A DNA stretch of 64,000 bases from an uncultured Planktomarina sp. (lineage in GTDB: Bacteria; Pseudomonadota; Alphaproteobacteria; Rhodobacterales; Rhodobacteraceae), in contig CAJJBD010000004.1 in the NCBI GenBank assembly GCA_905182325.1, positions 1 to 64,000 of the forward strand, in the 5' to 3' direction. Below the pieces are notes generated by a model. That model worked only from the letters and a program-made list of their open reading frames with translations, had not been told where the DNA came from and searched no databases. Position 1 is the first letter of the stretch. Each line of letters begins with the position of its first letter. Shown here in pieces: positions 36,997 through 45,992 of this stretch. The position numbers and the translations under genes are program-made.

Positions 36997-37366
36997 GCGC
37001 GGGGGGCTGGGCAATCGCGAGGGGCAACTCTCGAGGAAAGTCCGGACTCCCTGAAACAACGGTGCCGGGTAACGCCCGGCGGGGGTAACCCTAGGGAAAG
37101 CGCCACAGAGAACAGACAGCCTTGCATGCAAGGTAATGGTGAAACGGTGGGGTAAAGCTCACCGCGCGACTGGTAACAGTCGTGGCACGGCAAGCCCCAC
37201 CGGGAGCAATGCCAAATAGGGACCGCATATGGACAGTTTCAGTCTAGCAGGTTCGGGTTGGCAGCTAGATGGGCCTGGTAACAGGCTCACGAGATGAATG
37301 ATTGCCCAAGGTGGCGTGGGCAACTACGCAATTCTGGACAAAATCCGGCTTACAGGCCGCCCGCGC
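36997..37366 (+). ncRNA. rnpB: RNase P RNA (bacterial class A)
   Basis: Catalytic RNA that trims tRNA 5' ends. It is recognised by the conserved 5' core GAGGAAAGTCCGGACTCC near 37032-37049, the ACAGAGAACAGACAG region near 37105, the mid-RNA GGTAAAGCTCACCGCGC, and the 3' core ACAAAATCCGGCTTACAGG near 37338. GCGCGGG at the 5' end pairs with CCCGCGC at the 3' end to make P1, which fixes the ends to within a few bases. Length about 370 nt. A T-rich stretch follows the 3' end. It lies between the amidase and rpmG. Confidence 0.97.
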
Positions 37367-37478
37367 ACTTTTGTTTTGATCCATATCTGTGAAACGGTTG
37401 ACAGTGCTGCACACAGGGTTAAAAGCCATTACTTAGTATTAATGCGGCCATTGGGTTGCGCTCCGAGGGAGAATTTCA

Positions 37479-37646
37479 ATGGCAAAGCCAACCACGATTA
37501 AAATTCGGTTAAATTCCAGCGCTGGGACTGGGCACTTCTATGTAGCTAAGAAGAATGCTCGGACAATGACTGAGAAGATGGTTGCTCGTAAGTATGACCC
37601 GGTTGTACGAAAGCACGTTGAGTACAAAGAAGGTAAAATTAAGTAA
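37479..37646 (+). CDS. rpmG: 50S ribosomal protein L33
   Basis: A 55-residue ribosomal protein, read directly as [20 protein letters not shown] then [20 protein letters not shown] and [15 protein letters not shown]. It has the KYDP and HVEYKE stretches typical of L33. It lacks the four cysteines of the zinc-binding form. A ribosome binding site GAGGGAGA lies 7-14 nt upstream. It is followed by a strong terminator. Confidence 0.96.
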   Translation: MAKPTTIKIRLNSSAGTGHFYVAKKNARTMTEKMVARKYDPVVRKHVEYKEGKIK

Positions 37647-37668
37647 CCCAAGCCACTCTACTATTTCG

Positions 37669-37703
37669 CAAAGGCTGTGTATTTTGTGCAGCCTTTGTTT
37701 TTT
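37669..37703 (+). terminator. Rho-independent terminator after rpmG
   Basis: CAAAGGCTG (37669-37677) and CAGCCTTTG (37689-37697) form a perfect 9-bp stem with an 11-nt loop, followed by a run of six T. Confidence 0.9.
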
Positions 37704-37756
37704 CAGGTTGCGGTAGATTTACTTATTTCAATTAATACTTATCGCTAGTGTTTAGT

Positions 37757-37794
37757 TAAAAAGCACCTAATGGGTTTCCATTAGGTGCTTTTTA
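37757..37794. terminator. Bidirectional terminator with 17-bp stem
   Basis: An almost uninterrupted inverted repeat, arms 37757-37773 and 37778-37794, with a 4-nt GTTT loop; the A-rich and T-rich ends give a U tract in both directions. It lies downstream of the Bax inhibitor-1 gene on the minus strand and beyond the rpmG terminator on the plus strand. Confidence 0.85.
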
Positions 37795-37822
37795 TTTAGA
37801 TTTTATTTAGTAAATTTAATTT

Positions 37823-38605
37823 TTAGTCACTAGTACTTCCCATAAACATTAGCAAGAACTGAAACATGTTCAAGAAATCGAGATATAGGTTAAGGGCACC
37901 GAAGATTGCTGACTTAGCTAGCCAATCTTGGTCACCGTGGTGTGCGTGCGCCAGATACTGATTTTTGATATTTTGAGTGTCATACGCAGTTAAACCAGCA
38001 AATACTAAGACTCCGATCCCTGAAATTGCAAACAGCAGAGCAGGAGATTGCAGAAAAATATTGACTACCATGGCTACAACTAACCCTATTACTCCCATGA
38101 TAAGGAAGCTACTCCAACCTGATATGTCCCGCCTTGTTGTGTAGCCGAAGAGTGATAATCCGGCGAAGGCAATCGCAGTAACCAAAAAAGTTTGTGTGAT
38201 TGAGTGTCCAGTGTAGCGAATGAAAATTGAGCTTAGCGACAGCCCAATCAGTGTGGCAAAAACAAAGAAGAATAGTTGTGCGCCGGCTGCAGTTGCACGA
38301 CGCATTACTGTTCCCATTCCAAGAAACAAAACTGCCAGTGGTGCAAACATAATAACGTATTTGAGTGGAGTTCCATAAATTGTCAGGCCAAAGCTAGTTA
38401 GCAGTTTGCCGTTTGGTAACTGTGCTGCGGCTAGGCTCGCGTCTGTTGTTGTGGCCAGTCCTGCTATGGCCCAAGCAGCGACAGCAGTGATTACCATACC
38501 AACCGACATTGTGCTGTAGACTTTGTTCATATGTGATCTTAGGCCCGCGTCAACAGTTGCTGTACGCTTGCCGGCATTTGCGCTTATTGTATTATAATTT
38601 GCCAT
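37823..38605 (-). CDS. Bax inhibitor-1/YccA family membrane protein
   Basis: A 260-residue protein with seven membrane helices, of the BI-1 family (YccA/YbhL). Family cues are NKVYSTMSVGMVITAVAAWA, the tail QDWLAKSAIFGALNLYLDF and ALNLYLDFLNMFQFLLMFMG. YccA binds FtsH; others conduct calcium. The ATG at 38605 is taken because GGAGG is 6 nt upstream, dropping four residues of a longer frame. The leader holds a small hairpin, GGTGC-ACAT-GCACC, just upstream of the ribosome binding site. Confidence 0.92.
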   Translation of the reverse strand: MANYNTISANAGKRTATVDAGLRSHMNKVYSTMSVGMVITAVAAWAIAGLATTTDASLAAAQLPNGKLLTSFGLTIYGTPLKYVIMFAPLAVLFLGMGTVMRRATAAGAQLFFFVFATLIGLSLSSIFIRYTGHSITQTFLVTAIAFAGLSLFGYTTRRDISGWSSFLIMGVIGLVVAMVVNIFLQSPALLFAISGIGVLVFAGLTAYDTQNIKNQYLAHAHHGDQDWLAKSAIFGALNLYLDFLNMFQFLLMFMGSTSD

Positions 38606-38747
38606 GTTGGCCTCCAAAATGGTGCATGTGCACCCGCGGTTTTAATATTACACTTAATATCGGCCTAATCTCATATGATTTCAAGGGGCTTTAAGTTTTT
38701 ATGTTTTATATTTTTCTAAAGTATGAATTTTTATTTATTAATGTAAC

Positions 38748-39740
38748 TCAGTTTTTGGACTTGGGGCCACGAACGATCAATTTGCCTATAGATTTACGCG
38801 CTTTGAGGTCATCCAATGCCTCCAGTGCCTGATCGAATTCATATACCTTATTTATGTATGGTTTGAGATTTCCATCAACAATTAAGTTGAGTATTTGATT
38901 TAGACTTGAAACCAAAGCTTCTGGTGCATGCCTTAAGTATCCTCCCCAATAAAAACCCATGATATTTACATTTTTTAAAAGTAAATGGTTCGCCTTTATT
39001 TGGGGAATATTTCCACTTGCAAATCCAATTATCAGATAGCGTGCTTCAGGTTTACAACAGCTCAGCGCAGTTAAAAAAGGATCACCTCCAACCGGATCAT
39101 AGACAATGTCTACACCACCCAGTTTTTTGACAATGCCGCGTACATCATCAACCGTGCTGTCTAAAGTAATTTCTGCTCCTCGTGTCTCGCAAATATTCAT
39201 CTTGTCCTTACCGCGCGCAACAGCAATTACTTTTGCACCAAGTGCGGCTCCAATTTCTACTGCTGTTAGACCAACGCCACCGCCTGCACCTAAAACCAGC
39301 AATTTATCTCCTGGCTTAATTTTTGCACGATGGGTAAGCGACAGGTGGGAGGTTCCGTAACCAATAGGAACAGAAGCTGCTGTCTCATATGACATAGCAG
39401 TTGGAATTTTTAAGCATCGTGAGACATCGACAGCACAAAACTCAGCCAAACCACCAGATCCGGTAAAGGCCACGACTCGGTCCCCAACGTTTATGTCTGT
39501 GACCCTATTTCCTACGGCCAACACGTTGCCTGCAACTTCCATTCCAAGAGAAAAAGGGAGCATAGGAGTTTCCTGATAAACACCCTTTATCATAAGTAGA
39601 TCTGCGAAGTTCAAACCGCACGCTTCAGTTTGGATCAGAACTTGAGAGGGAGAAATTGATGGAACTAAAATATTTGAAAAGACTGGTCTATGGTCGTGGT
39701 CTTCAACTTGTAAGGCGCGCATTTCCGGTATCCAGCTCAT
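38748..39740 (-). CDS. NADPH:quinone oxidoreductase (MDR family)
   Basis: A 330-residue medium-chain reductase of the quinone oxidoreductase branch, without zinc ligands. N-terminal GroES-like domain (IQTEACGLNFADLLMIKGVY near residue 52, GNRVTDINVGDRVVAF near 96), then a Rossmann fold with LGAGGGVGLTAVEIG near 150. It reduces quinones or acts on acyl-CoA-type enones; the substrate is not evident. It is separated from guaD by about 105 bp, in which I see nothing notable. Confidence 0.9.
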   Translation of the reverse strand: MSWIPEMRALQVEDHDHRPVFSNILVPSISPSQVLIQTEACGLNFADLLMIKGVYQETPMLPFSLGMEVAGNVLAVGNRVTDINVGDRVVAFTGSGGLAEFCAVDVSRCLKIPTAMSYETAASVPIGYGTSHLSLTHRAKIKPGDKLLVLGAGGGVGLTAVEIGAALGAKVIAVARGKDKMNICETRGAEITLDSTVDDVRGIVKKLGGVDIVYDPVGGDPFLTALSCCKPEARYLIIGFASGNIPQIKANHLLLKNVNIMGFYWGGYLRHAPEALVSSLNQILNLIVDGNLKPYINKVYEFDQALEALDDLKARKSIGKLIVRGPKSKN

Positions 39741-39847
39741 CTAATGAAAAGTGTTAGCTGGTGATGCCATGTACATCCTATTTTTCATAGAGTGTTTTGC
39801 TTCCCCAAAAAGTACACAAATTAGGGAATTGTGAAAATATGCGTAAA

Positions 39848-41134
39848 CTAAACAGCCTTACCTGCAACCCAAACTTGGCGAACTGCACGGTCGTCTCCCA
39901 TCATAATAGTTGGAAATAAAGATTCCCAAAAATTGTTTGCGTTTTCCACACGCTGATCAATTGCACTAGTCGAGTTAAGGTTTAGCACGCATAAATCAGC
40001 TTCTACGCCAGGTTTGAGATTACCTATTACGTTCTTGAGGTGAAGTGCCTTTGCTGAACCTTCCGTAGCTAGCCATAATAGCTGAGCAGGATGAATTGCT
40101 ACACCCTGCAATTGAGCAACTTCATAAGCAGCGGCCATTGTACGTAGCATTGAAAAACTTGAACCGCCGCCAATATCGGATGCCAACCCGAGTCCCACTT
40201 GGGCTTTTGCCAAGCCCATTAAATCAAACAATCCGGAACCAATAAATGTATTAGAAGTGGGGCAATGGACAACTGAGGCTCCAACCTCTGCCAATTTATC
40301 TATCTCACGAGGTTTTAAGTGAATAGAATGACCGTAAACGCCACGGGCCCCTAAAAGCCCATGTTGTTCATATGTGTCTAGGTAATCGCGTGCTGATGGA
40401 AATAGATCTTGCACCCAAGTCATCTCTTCGGCCTGCTCGGATAGATGCGTCTGCATTAAACATTCAGGCCGCTCAGACCATAGTGCGCCCAAAATATGTA
40501 ACTGTTCTGGTGTGGATGTGGGCGAAAACCTTGGTGTGATAGCATAGATGGCTCGACCTTTTCCGTGCCATTTGTCAATTAAATATTTACTCTCATCGTA
40601 CGCCCTTTCAGCAGTATCTATCAATCCGACTGGCGCGTTACGGTCCATACATGTTTTACCACCAATCACACGCATACCGCGTGTTTTTGCGGCTTCAAAA
40701 TAAGAATTTACTGATGCTGGTGCAGTAGTGCAATAGCTCGCCATTGTAGTTGTTCCATGCGCCAGTGCTATATCCAGATAACGATTGGCAACTTCATCTG
40801 CATAAGTTGGGTTGGATAGGCGCATTTCTTCTGGAAAAGTATAGGAATTCAACCAATCTATGAGTCTTTTTCCCCAGCTAGCGATAATGGCTGTCTGGGG
40901 GTAGTGAACATGCGCGTCTACAAAGCCAGGTATAATTAAATCATTACCGTAATCGTTGACCTTTGCTTCAGGAAAGTCTGCCAAGAGTTTAGTTCGCTGA
41001 CCAACGGCACGGATATGCCCCGCGTCAATCAAGACTGCTCCGTCTTGGCAATGATTGGTTACTTCTTGCCAAGGTTTTTGAAAAGGATCTCCCTTAAAAT
41101 ATAATGTTTGGCCAAGAAGTAAGTTAAGAGCCAT
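39848..41134 (-). CDS. guaD: Guanine deaminase
   Basis: It converts guanine to xanthine, feeding the urate pathway. The amidohydrolase-fold protein is 428 residues: metal-binding PGFVDAHVHYPQTAI near residue 68, MQTHLSEQ near 225, and YGHSIHL near 260; the second aspartate is in ASDIGGGSSF near 312. The ATG at 41134 has AAAGG upstream and is preferred to a TTG at 41149. It is far (36 kb) from the urate genes, and a divergent inverted repeat lies between it and mgtE. Confidence 0.93.
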   Translation of the reverse strand: MALNLLLGQTLYFKGDPFQKPWQEVTNHCQDGAVLIDAGHIRAVGQRTKLLADFPEAKVNDYGNDLIIPGFVDAHVHYPQTAIIASWGKRLIDWLNSYTFPEEMRLSNPTYADEVANRYLDIALAHGTTTMASYCTTAPASVNSYFEAAKTRGMRVIGGKTCMDRNAPVGLIDTAERAYDESKYLIDKWHGKGRAIYAITPRFSPTSTPEQLHILGALWSERPECLMQTHLSEQAEEMTWVQDLFPSARDYLDTYEQHGLLGARGVYGHSIHLKPREIDKLAEVGASVVHCPTSNTFIGSGLFDLMGLAKAQVGLGLASDIGGGSSFSMLRTMAAAYEVAQLQGVAIHPAQLLWLATEGSAKALHLKNVIGNLKPGVEADLCVLNLNSTSAIDQRVENANNFWESLFPTIMMGDDRAVRQVWVAGKAV

Positions 41135-41154
41135 TAGTATACCTTTCAAAAACA

Positions 41155-41182
41155 GCTACGACAGTGATTACCTTGTCATAGC
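41155..41182. promoter_or_regulatory. Inverted repeat between guaD and mgtE (candidate operator)
   Basis: GCTACGACA (41155-41163) and TGTCATAGC (41174-41182) match as reverse complements at eight of nine positions, 10 nt apart, inside the 72-bp divergent gap. Could regulate guaD, mgtE or both. Confidence 0.4.
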
Positions 41183-41206
41183 AGTAGCAACTTCGTAAAG
41201 GCAGGT

Positions 41207-42580
41207 ATGACAGATCTTTATGATAATCCAACTGAGTTAAGTGATGTTTTGGACAACCAACGTGTGTTAGATGTACGAGTGGCTGTAGAGCATGCAGATG
41301 TTGAGAGTTTGCATGGCTTGTTGGATGCTCTTCATCCTGCTGATGTTGCTGATCTTTTAGAGCAGATTAGTGATGGAACTCGAGGACGTCTATTGGAGCT
41401 CTGGAAGGGTCAAATAGACGGAGAAGTTTTGTCTGAGCTTGACGACAGTATTCGTGAAGACATCATCAATAGGCTAAATGCATCCGAGCTTGTGAATGCC
41501 GTACGCCATCTTGAGACAGATGATGTTGTGGACCTGGTACAGGATTTGGATCAGCTCCAGCAAAAAGTTATCTTAGAGGCATTAGAGGATGCGGAGAGGG
41601 TGGTTGTTGAACAATCACTTTCCTATCCAGAAAACTCTGCTGGTAGATTAATGCAACGCGAAGTGGTCATGGCACCTGAGCACTGGAATGTTGGTCAAGC
41701 CATCGATTACTTACGGCGCCAACAAGAATTACCAGAACAGTTCTATCATATCATTTTAATTGATCCACGGATGCGTCCTACAGGTTATGTTCCCATTGGA
41801 AAGTTATTAGGCGCTAAACGGGCTGTGCCTTTGCAAGAGGTTACTGAACATAGTTTTCGTACCATTCCTTTTGATCAACCAGAAGGTGATGTGGCATATG
41901 CGTTCAATCAATATCACCTAATATCGGCACCTGTTGTGGACTCTGATGATCGACTTATTGGCGTGATCACCATTGATGACGCTATGATTGTGCAGGATGA
42001 ACAGCATGAAGAGGACATAATGCGTCTAGCAGGAGTAGGGGAAGGGTCGCTTTCTGATCGCGTTGCTGCAACGACCAAACGGCGGCTTCCTTGGTTGGTA
42101 GTTAATTTATGCACTGCGATCATGGCATCGCTGGTGATATCTATATTTGAGGCAACCATTGCACAGGTTGTGGCGTTGGCAGTTTTGATGCCAATTGTAG
42201 CTTCGATGGGTGGAAATGCTGGAACGCAATCCCTTACGGTAGCGGTGCGGGCGATCGCTACCAAAGATTTGACGACTTCGAACGTTTGGCGTGTGATCCG
42301 ACGAGAAGTTTTAGTAGGGCTTGGAAATGGTATTATATTTGCAGCAGTGCTTTGGTTTGTAGGCTTTTTTTGGTTTGGATCCCCGATGATAGCATGGGTA
42401 CTCGCGCTGGCTATGGTGCTAAATATGGTTGTTGCAGGCCTTGCAGGGACGGCTGTCCCTGTGCTTTTAGAGAAAATAGGAGTTGACCCAGCGCTAGCGG
42501 CTGGAGCGTTTGTTACAACAGTCACCGATGTTGTTGGATTTTTCGCCTTTCTTGGGTTGGCAGCGTGGGTGCTGGTATGA
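41207..42580 (+). CDS. mgtE: Magnesium transporter MgtE
   Basis: A Mg2+ channel/transporter in the inner membrane, 457 residues. The N-terminal helical domain (about 10-135, with ALHPADVADLLEQI), a CBS pair (about 140-265, with IDYLRRQQELPEQFYHIILI and VIGVITIDDAMIV region), a connecting helix, and a C-terminal five-helix domain (about 285-457) with VLMPIVASMGGNAGTQSLT near 327, the conserved pore signature, are all present. It overlaps the folate cyclo-ligase start by four bases. The upstream space is too short for a magnesium riboswitch. Confidence 0.96.
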   Translation: MTDLYDNPTELSDVLDNQRVLDVRVAVEHADVESLHGLLDALHPADVADLLEQISDGTRGRLLELWKGQIDGEVLSELDDSIREDIINRLNASELVNAVRHLETDDVVDLVQDLDQLQQKVILEALEDAERVVVEQSLSYPENSAGRLMQREVVMAPEHWNVGQAIDYLRRQQELPEQFYHIILIDPRMRPTGYVPIGKLLGAKRAVPLQEVTEHSFRTIPFDQPEGDVAYAFNQYHLISAPVVDSDDRLIGVITIDDAMIVQDEQHEEDIMRLAGVGEGSLSDRVAATTKRRLPWLVVNLCTAIMASLVISIFEATIAQVVALAVLMPIVASMGGNAGTQSLTVAVRAIATKDLTTSNVWRVIRREVLVGLGNGIIFAAVLWFVGFFWFGSPMIAWVLALAMVLNMVVAGLAGTAVPVLLEKIGVDPALAAGAFVTTVTDVVGFFAFLGLAAWVLV

Positions 42581-43131
42581 CCTTGGAAGAGCAGAAAAAG
42601 GCTGCCAGAGCGTCTGCGTTTGCGAGAAGAAAGGCAGCTTTTGAGGCTCAAAATGGAGCTGCCTGTGATGTTCTTTCAACAGTGTTAGCTAGTTATTGTG
42701 GTACACCTTTGGCAGGTTACATGCCCATAAATACTGAAATTGATCCCCGCCCCGCCATGGCTGAGGCATCGGCGCATGGGGTAGTGGGAGTACCCGTTAT
42801 CAAAGCGACGGCCACACCCCTAAAATTTGCTAAATGGGGTCCTGAGATGGAAATGGTAGTAGGCCCATTTAAGGCGCAAATTCCCAATAAGATTGAGTGG
42901 ATTGCACCTGAGATTATACTTGTTCCGTTAGTTGCTTGGGATTTGCAAGGCGGACGTTTAGGATATGGTGGTGGGTTCTATGATCGTACGCTTGAAACCT
43001 TGCGCGCTCGAGGACCGGTACTGGCTATTGGGTTTGGATTTGATGCACAGCGAGCTTACGAGCTTCCCTTGGAGCCAACAGATCAAATGCTTGATATGAT
43101 AGTTACGGAAAACCAGGTTCTGAAAATATGA
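42577..43131 (+). CDS. 5-formyltetrahydrofolate cyclo-ligase
   Basis: It recycles 5-formyl-THF to 5,10-methenyl-THF with ATP. It has 184 residues counted from the ATG that overlaps the mgtE stop (ATGA). The basic ATP-binding ARASAFARRKA is at the N-terminus and the substrate-binding GGRLGYGGGFYDRTL lies near residue 127. In many bacteria 6S RNA lies next to this gene; none is seen here. Confidence 0.93.
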   Translation: MTLEEQKKAARASAFARRKAAFEAQNGAACDVLSTVLASYCGTPLAGYMPINTEIDPRPAMAEASAHGVVGVPVIKATATPLKFAKWGPEMEMVVGPFKAQIPNKIEWIAPEIILVPLVAWDLQGGRLGYGGGFYDRTLETLRARGPVLAIGFGFDAQRAYELPLEPTDQMLDMIVTENQVLKI

Positions 43132-43140
43132 GTTTTTAGA

Positions 43141-43192
43141 GCGCATGCCACTATTAAATCTCTAATAATCAGCGCAGGGCATAGTGGCGCGC
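43141..43192. repeat. Imperfect inverted repeat after the cyclo-ligase gene
   Basis: GCCACTAT (43147-43154) and ATAGTGGC (43181-43188) are perfect complements, each flanked by GCGC bases that extend the stem after a 2-nt bulge; the loop is about 26 nt. No U tract follows, so it is not a standard terminator. It lies in the 113-bp gap before the phosphoesterase gene. Confidence 0.35.
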
Positions 43193-43244
43193 ACATTAGA
43201 TGTGGCGTCTTGCTATATAGTCATGAGCGTCCTAAAGGCGTTGT

Positions 43245-44066
43245 ATGAATATTTTGTATTTTGGTGATGTCGTCGGGCGTTCTGGCCGGCAAGCGATTAC
43301 AGATCAGCTACCTGGTCTTCGCGTGCGTTTTAAGGCAGATTTTGTTGTGGTTAATGGTGAGAATGCCACCAGTGGTATGGGACTTTCTGGATTACATGCT
43401 AAGGGCATCCTTGACGCTGGCGCGGACTGCATCACCTTGGGTGATCACGCATTTGATCAAAAGGATATGCTGCAGTTTATCCAATCGGAACCAAGAGTTT
43501 TGCGCCCGTTAAATTTTTCTAAATCTGCCCCTGGGCGTGGTGCGGGCATTTTTTCTGCAACGCGAGGGCGTAAAGTATTAGTTACACAGGTTCTGGGGCA
43601 AGTCTTTATGAAGCGTCCCTTTGACGATCCGTTTTCGGCTATAGACGAAGTGCTGAAACAGTATCCGCTTGGAGGCCAGTCTGTGGCCACTTTGGTAGAT
43701 ATACACTGTGAAGCTACTTCGGAGAAAATGGCTATGGGTCACTTCTGCGATGGAAAAGTTAGCATGGTAGTAGGCAGCCATACGCATGTGCCAACTGCTG
43801 ATGCGCAAATTTTAGAACGTGGAACAGGGTTCCAAAGTGATGCGGGCATGTGTGGTGACTATGACTCTGTGATAGGTATGCAAAAATCTGAACCCCTGCG
43901 GCGTTTTATAACAGGAATGCCAAAAGCTCGCTTTGAACCTGCACTAGGTCCTGCCACGCTTTGTGGGTTAATGGTAGAAACAGATGATGCAACAGGCCTT
44001 GCCAAATCAATACATATGATCCGATATGGAGGGCGTCTGGACCAAACCGTTGAAAGTTTGGTGTAG
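43245..44066 (+). CDS. YmdB-like metallophosphoesterase (TIGR00282 family)
   Basis: Dimetal phosphoesterase, 273 residues. Metal motifs are FGDVVGRSGR at the N-terminus, VNGENATSGMG near residue 37, LGDHAFDQ near 66, DIHCEATSEK near 149, and GSHTHVPTADAQIL near 178. YmdB of Bacillus hydrolyses cyclic nucleotides in culture and affects development; the role in proteobacteria is not settled. It overlaps the DMT transporter gene by one base and follows the cyclo-ligase, a common alphaproteobacterial order. Confidence 0.92.
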   Translation: MNILYFGDVVGRSGRQAITDQLPGLRVRFKADFVVVNGENATSGMGLSGLHAKGILDAGADCITLGDHAFDQKDMLQFIQSEPRVLRPLNFSKSAPGRGAGIFSATRGRKVLVTQVLGQVFMKRPFDDPFSAIDEVLKQYPLGGQSVATLVDIHCEATSEKMAMGHFCDGKVSMVVGSHTHVPTADAQILERGTGFQSDAGMCGDYDSVIGMQKSEPLRRFITGMPKARFEPALGPATLCGLMVETDDATGLAKSIHMIRYGGRLDQTVESLV

Positions 44067-44971
44067 TGAAAAAATTAATTCCCTTTGCCTGGCTGATCTT
44101 AATTGGAACAAGCTGGGGATTAACTGTTCCACTTATCAAAATTGCTGTTAGCACGGGTTACAAACCTTTTGGCTTAATATTCTGGCAAATGGTCATAGTG
44201 GCTTTAGTTCTGGGAGTTGTTAATTTTGTACGTGGGCGAGAGCTGCCTATCAACCAAAAGGTGCTTTTATTTTATTTGGCTTTCGCCTTGATAAGCACTT
44301 TAATTCCAAACGCTGCATCCTACAAAGCCTATACAGTGTTACCAGCAGGGGTGATGTCTCTTTTACTATCATTTATTCCAATGATGGCTTTTCCAATAGC
44401 CTTAATTTTGGGTTTGGATCAGTTTACTTTTAAACGAATGGCTGGATTGTCGCTCGGCCTTTTCGCAGTTTTACTTATTGTGGGTGTCCCCAATGCATTA
44501 CCGAACAAGGCTATGTTGGTTTTCATACCACTGGGTTTGCTTCCCAGCCTTATGTATGCATTTGAAGGAAATTTTGTCGCTAGATTTGGCACTGGTGGTG
44601 CGGGGCCTTTACAGGTGGTACTTGGATCATCGATTTTAGGTGTAGTTATAATGGGCCCACTTGCTTTGGTAACTGATCAATGGATCAACCCTATTCATAA
44701 ATGGGGTGCGGCAGATCTAGCATTAATTGCAGCGTCGTTGATCCAAAGTTTTGCATACACGCTTTATGTTTTAATTGTCCGTAAATATGGGCCGGTATTT
44801 TCTGTTCAGGTTAGTTACTTAGTAACCGCCTCGGGACTTGGGTGGGCGATGCTCATCCTCGGGGAACGCTACTCTGGACCAATTTGGTTTGCGCTGGCAA
44901 TAATGTTTGTGGGTATCTATTTGGTTAGCCCTGATCTTAAAGAAAATGAAATACACAGCCAAACTAAATGA
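44066..44971 (+). CDS. DMT superfamily (EamA) transporter
   Basis: A 301-residue inner-membrane protein with ten predicted helices in two EamA repeats (first WLILIGTSWGLTVPLIKIA, second from about 150). GTG start sharing a base with the preceding stop. Such transporters export or import metabolites such as amino acids; no substrate can be assigned. The 230-bp gap downstream separates it from yebC. Confidence 0.87.
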   Translation: MKKLIPFAWLILIGTSWGLTVPLIKIAVSTGYKPFGLIFWQMVIVALVLGVVNFVRGRELPINQKVLLFYLAFALISTLIPNAASYKAYTVLPAGVMSLLLSFIPMMAFPIALILGLDQFTFKRMAGLSLGLFAVLLIVGVPNALPNKAMLVFIPLGLLPSLMYAFEGNFVARFGTGGAGPLQVVLGSSILGVVIMGPLALVTDQWINPIHKWGAADLALIAASLIQSFAYTLYVLIVRKYGPVFSVQVSYLVTASGLGWAMLILGERYSGPIWFALAIMFVGIYLVSPDLKENEIHSQTK

Positions 44972-45150
44972 AATAATACAATAATTAGAGTGTTTAGTTA
45001 GTCTAATTTACTTTTTAAATCCTAATATTTTGGCTGCGATGTACAGTGAAGCTGACAAGCTAAGAGAAAAATTATTCTGACAAAAAGTTGATAAATAAGA
45101 TCCACATATTCACTGAGATTTTGTTTGTGCTGGGATCACGGGTTGAAATA

Positions 45151-45163
45151 CTTGCCTGGCAAG
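45151..45163. repeat. Short palindrome upstream of yebC
   Basis: CTTGCC-T-GGCAAG, two 6-bp arms around one base, 39 bp before the yebC start in a 230-bp intergenic region that otherwise shows no gene or RNA that I can recognise. Confidence 0.3.
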
Positions 45164-45201
45164 ATTAAAAGATTTTTAAACTTTAAGTTTAGGAGAAGCT
45201 C

Positions 45202-45942
45202 ATGGCGGGCCATTCAAAATGGGCAAATATCCAGCATCGCAAAGGGCGACAGGATGCTGTACGGTCTAAACTTTTTTCTAAATTAGCAAAAGAGATAACT
45301 GTCGCTGCTAAAATGGGAGATCCAGACCCTGAAAAAAATCCGCGACTGCGTATGGCCGTGAAAGAGGCAAAGTCAGTATCAGTGCCCAAAGATGTGATCG
45401 AACGTGCCATTAAAAAATCTCAGGGTGGTGACGCGGAATCTTACGATGAAATCCGTTATGAGGGATATGGTCCAGGTGGGGTTGCTGTTATTGTTGAGGC
45501 TATGACTGATAACCGCAATAGAACGGCGTCTACTGTACGCAGCACGTTCACAAAATGTGGAGGAAACTTAGGGGAAACAGGATCGGTTTCGTTTTTATTT
45601 GATCGCAAGGGGCAGATACTTTTCTCGTCTACAATCGCTGATGAAGACACAGTTATGATGGCCGCGTTAGAAGCTGGTGCGGAAGATGTTGAGACAAACG
45701 AGGATGGTCACGCTGTTTTTTGTGCTGATACAGATTTGAATGAAGTTTCTAATGCGTTGGAGGCGACCCTGGGAGAGTTTGATAGTGCAAAACTGATTTG
45801 GAAACCACAAACTACAATGGAGGTTGACCTTGAAGGCATGGAAAAACTTATGAAGCTAATTGAAACCTTAGAAGATGACGATGACATCCAACGTGTTACA
45901 TCAAATTTTGAAGTAAGCGATGAGGTAATGGCTGCAATCTAA
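45202..45942 (+). CDS. yebC: YebC/PmpR family regulator or translation factor
   Basis: A 246-residue protein with the family N-terminus [20 protein letters not shown], the [19 protein letters not shown] centre near residue 85 and [16 protein letters not shown] near 118. Members were called transcription regulators and recently ribosome-associated factors relieving stalls at proline runs. AGGAG is 6-7 nt before the ATG. It is often beside ruvC-ruvAB but not here. Confidence 0.96.
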   Translation: MAGHSKWANIQHRKGRQDAVRSKLFSKLAKEITVAAKMGDPDPEKNPRLRMAVKEAKSVSVPKDVIERAIKKSQGGDAESYDEIRYEGYGPGGVAVIVEAMTDNRNRTASTVRSTFTKCGGNLGETGSVSFLFDRKGQILFSSTIADEDTVMMAALEAGAEDVETNEDGHAVFCADTDLNEVSNALEATLGEFDSAKLIWKPQTTMEVDLEGMEKLMKLIETLEDDDDIQRVTSNFEVSDEVMAAI

Positions 45943-45992
45943 ATTTGCAGGCAAAAAAACATTTTCACTCATTCTTACAATATTATAAATAA

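Noticed and set aside
41135-41206. Magnesium riboswitch ahead of mgtE
   Set aside because: Only 72 bp separate the divergent starts, too little for a known magnesium riboswitch.
43132-43244. 6S RNA beside the 5-formyl-THF cyclo-ligase gene
   Set aside because: The gap is too short and shows no 6S-like closing stem with a central bubble; mgtE overlaps the other end of the gene.
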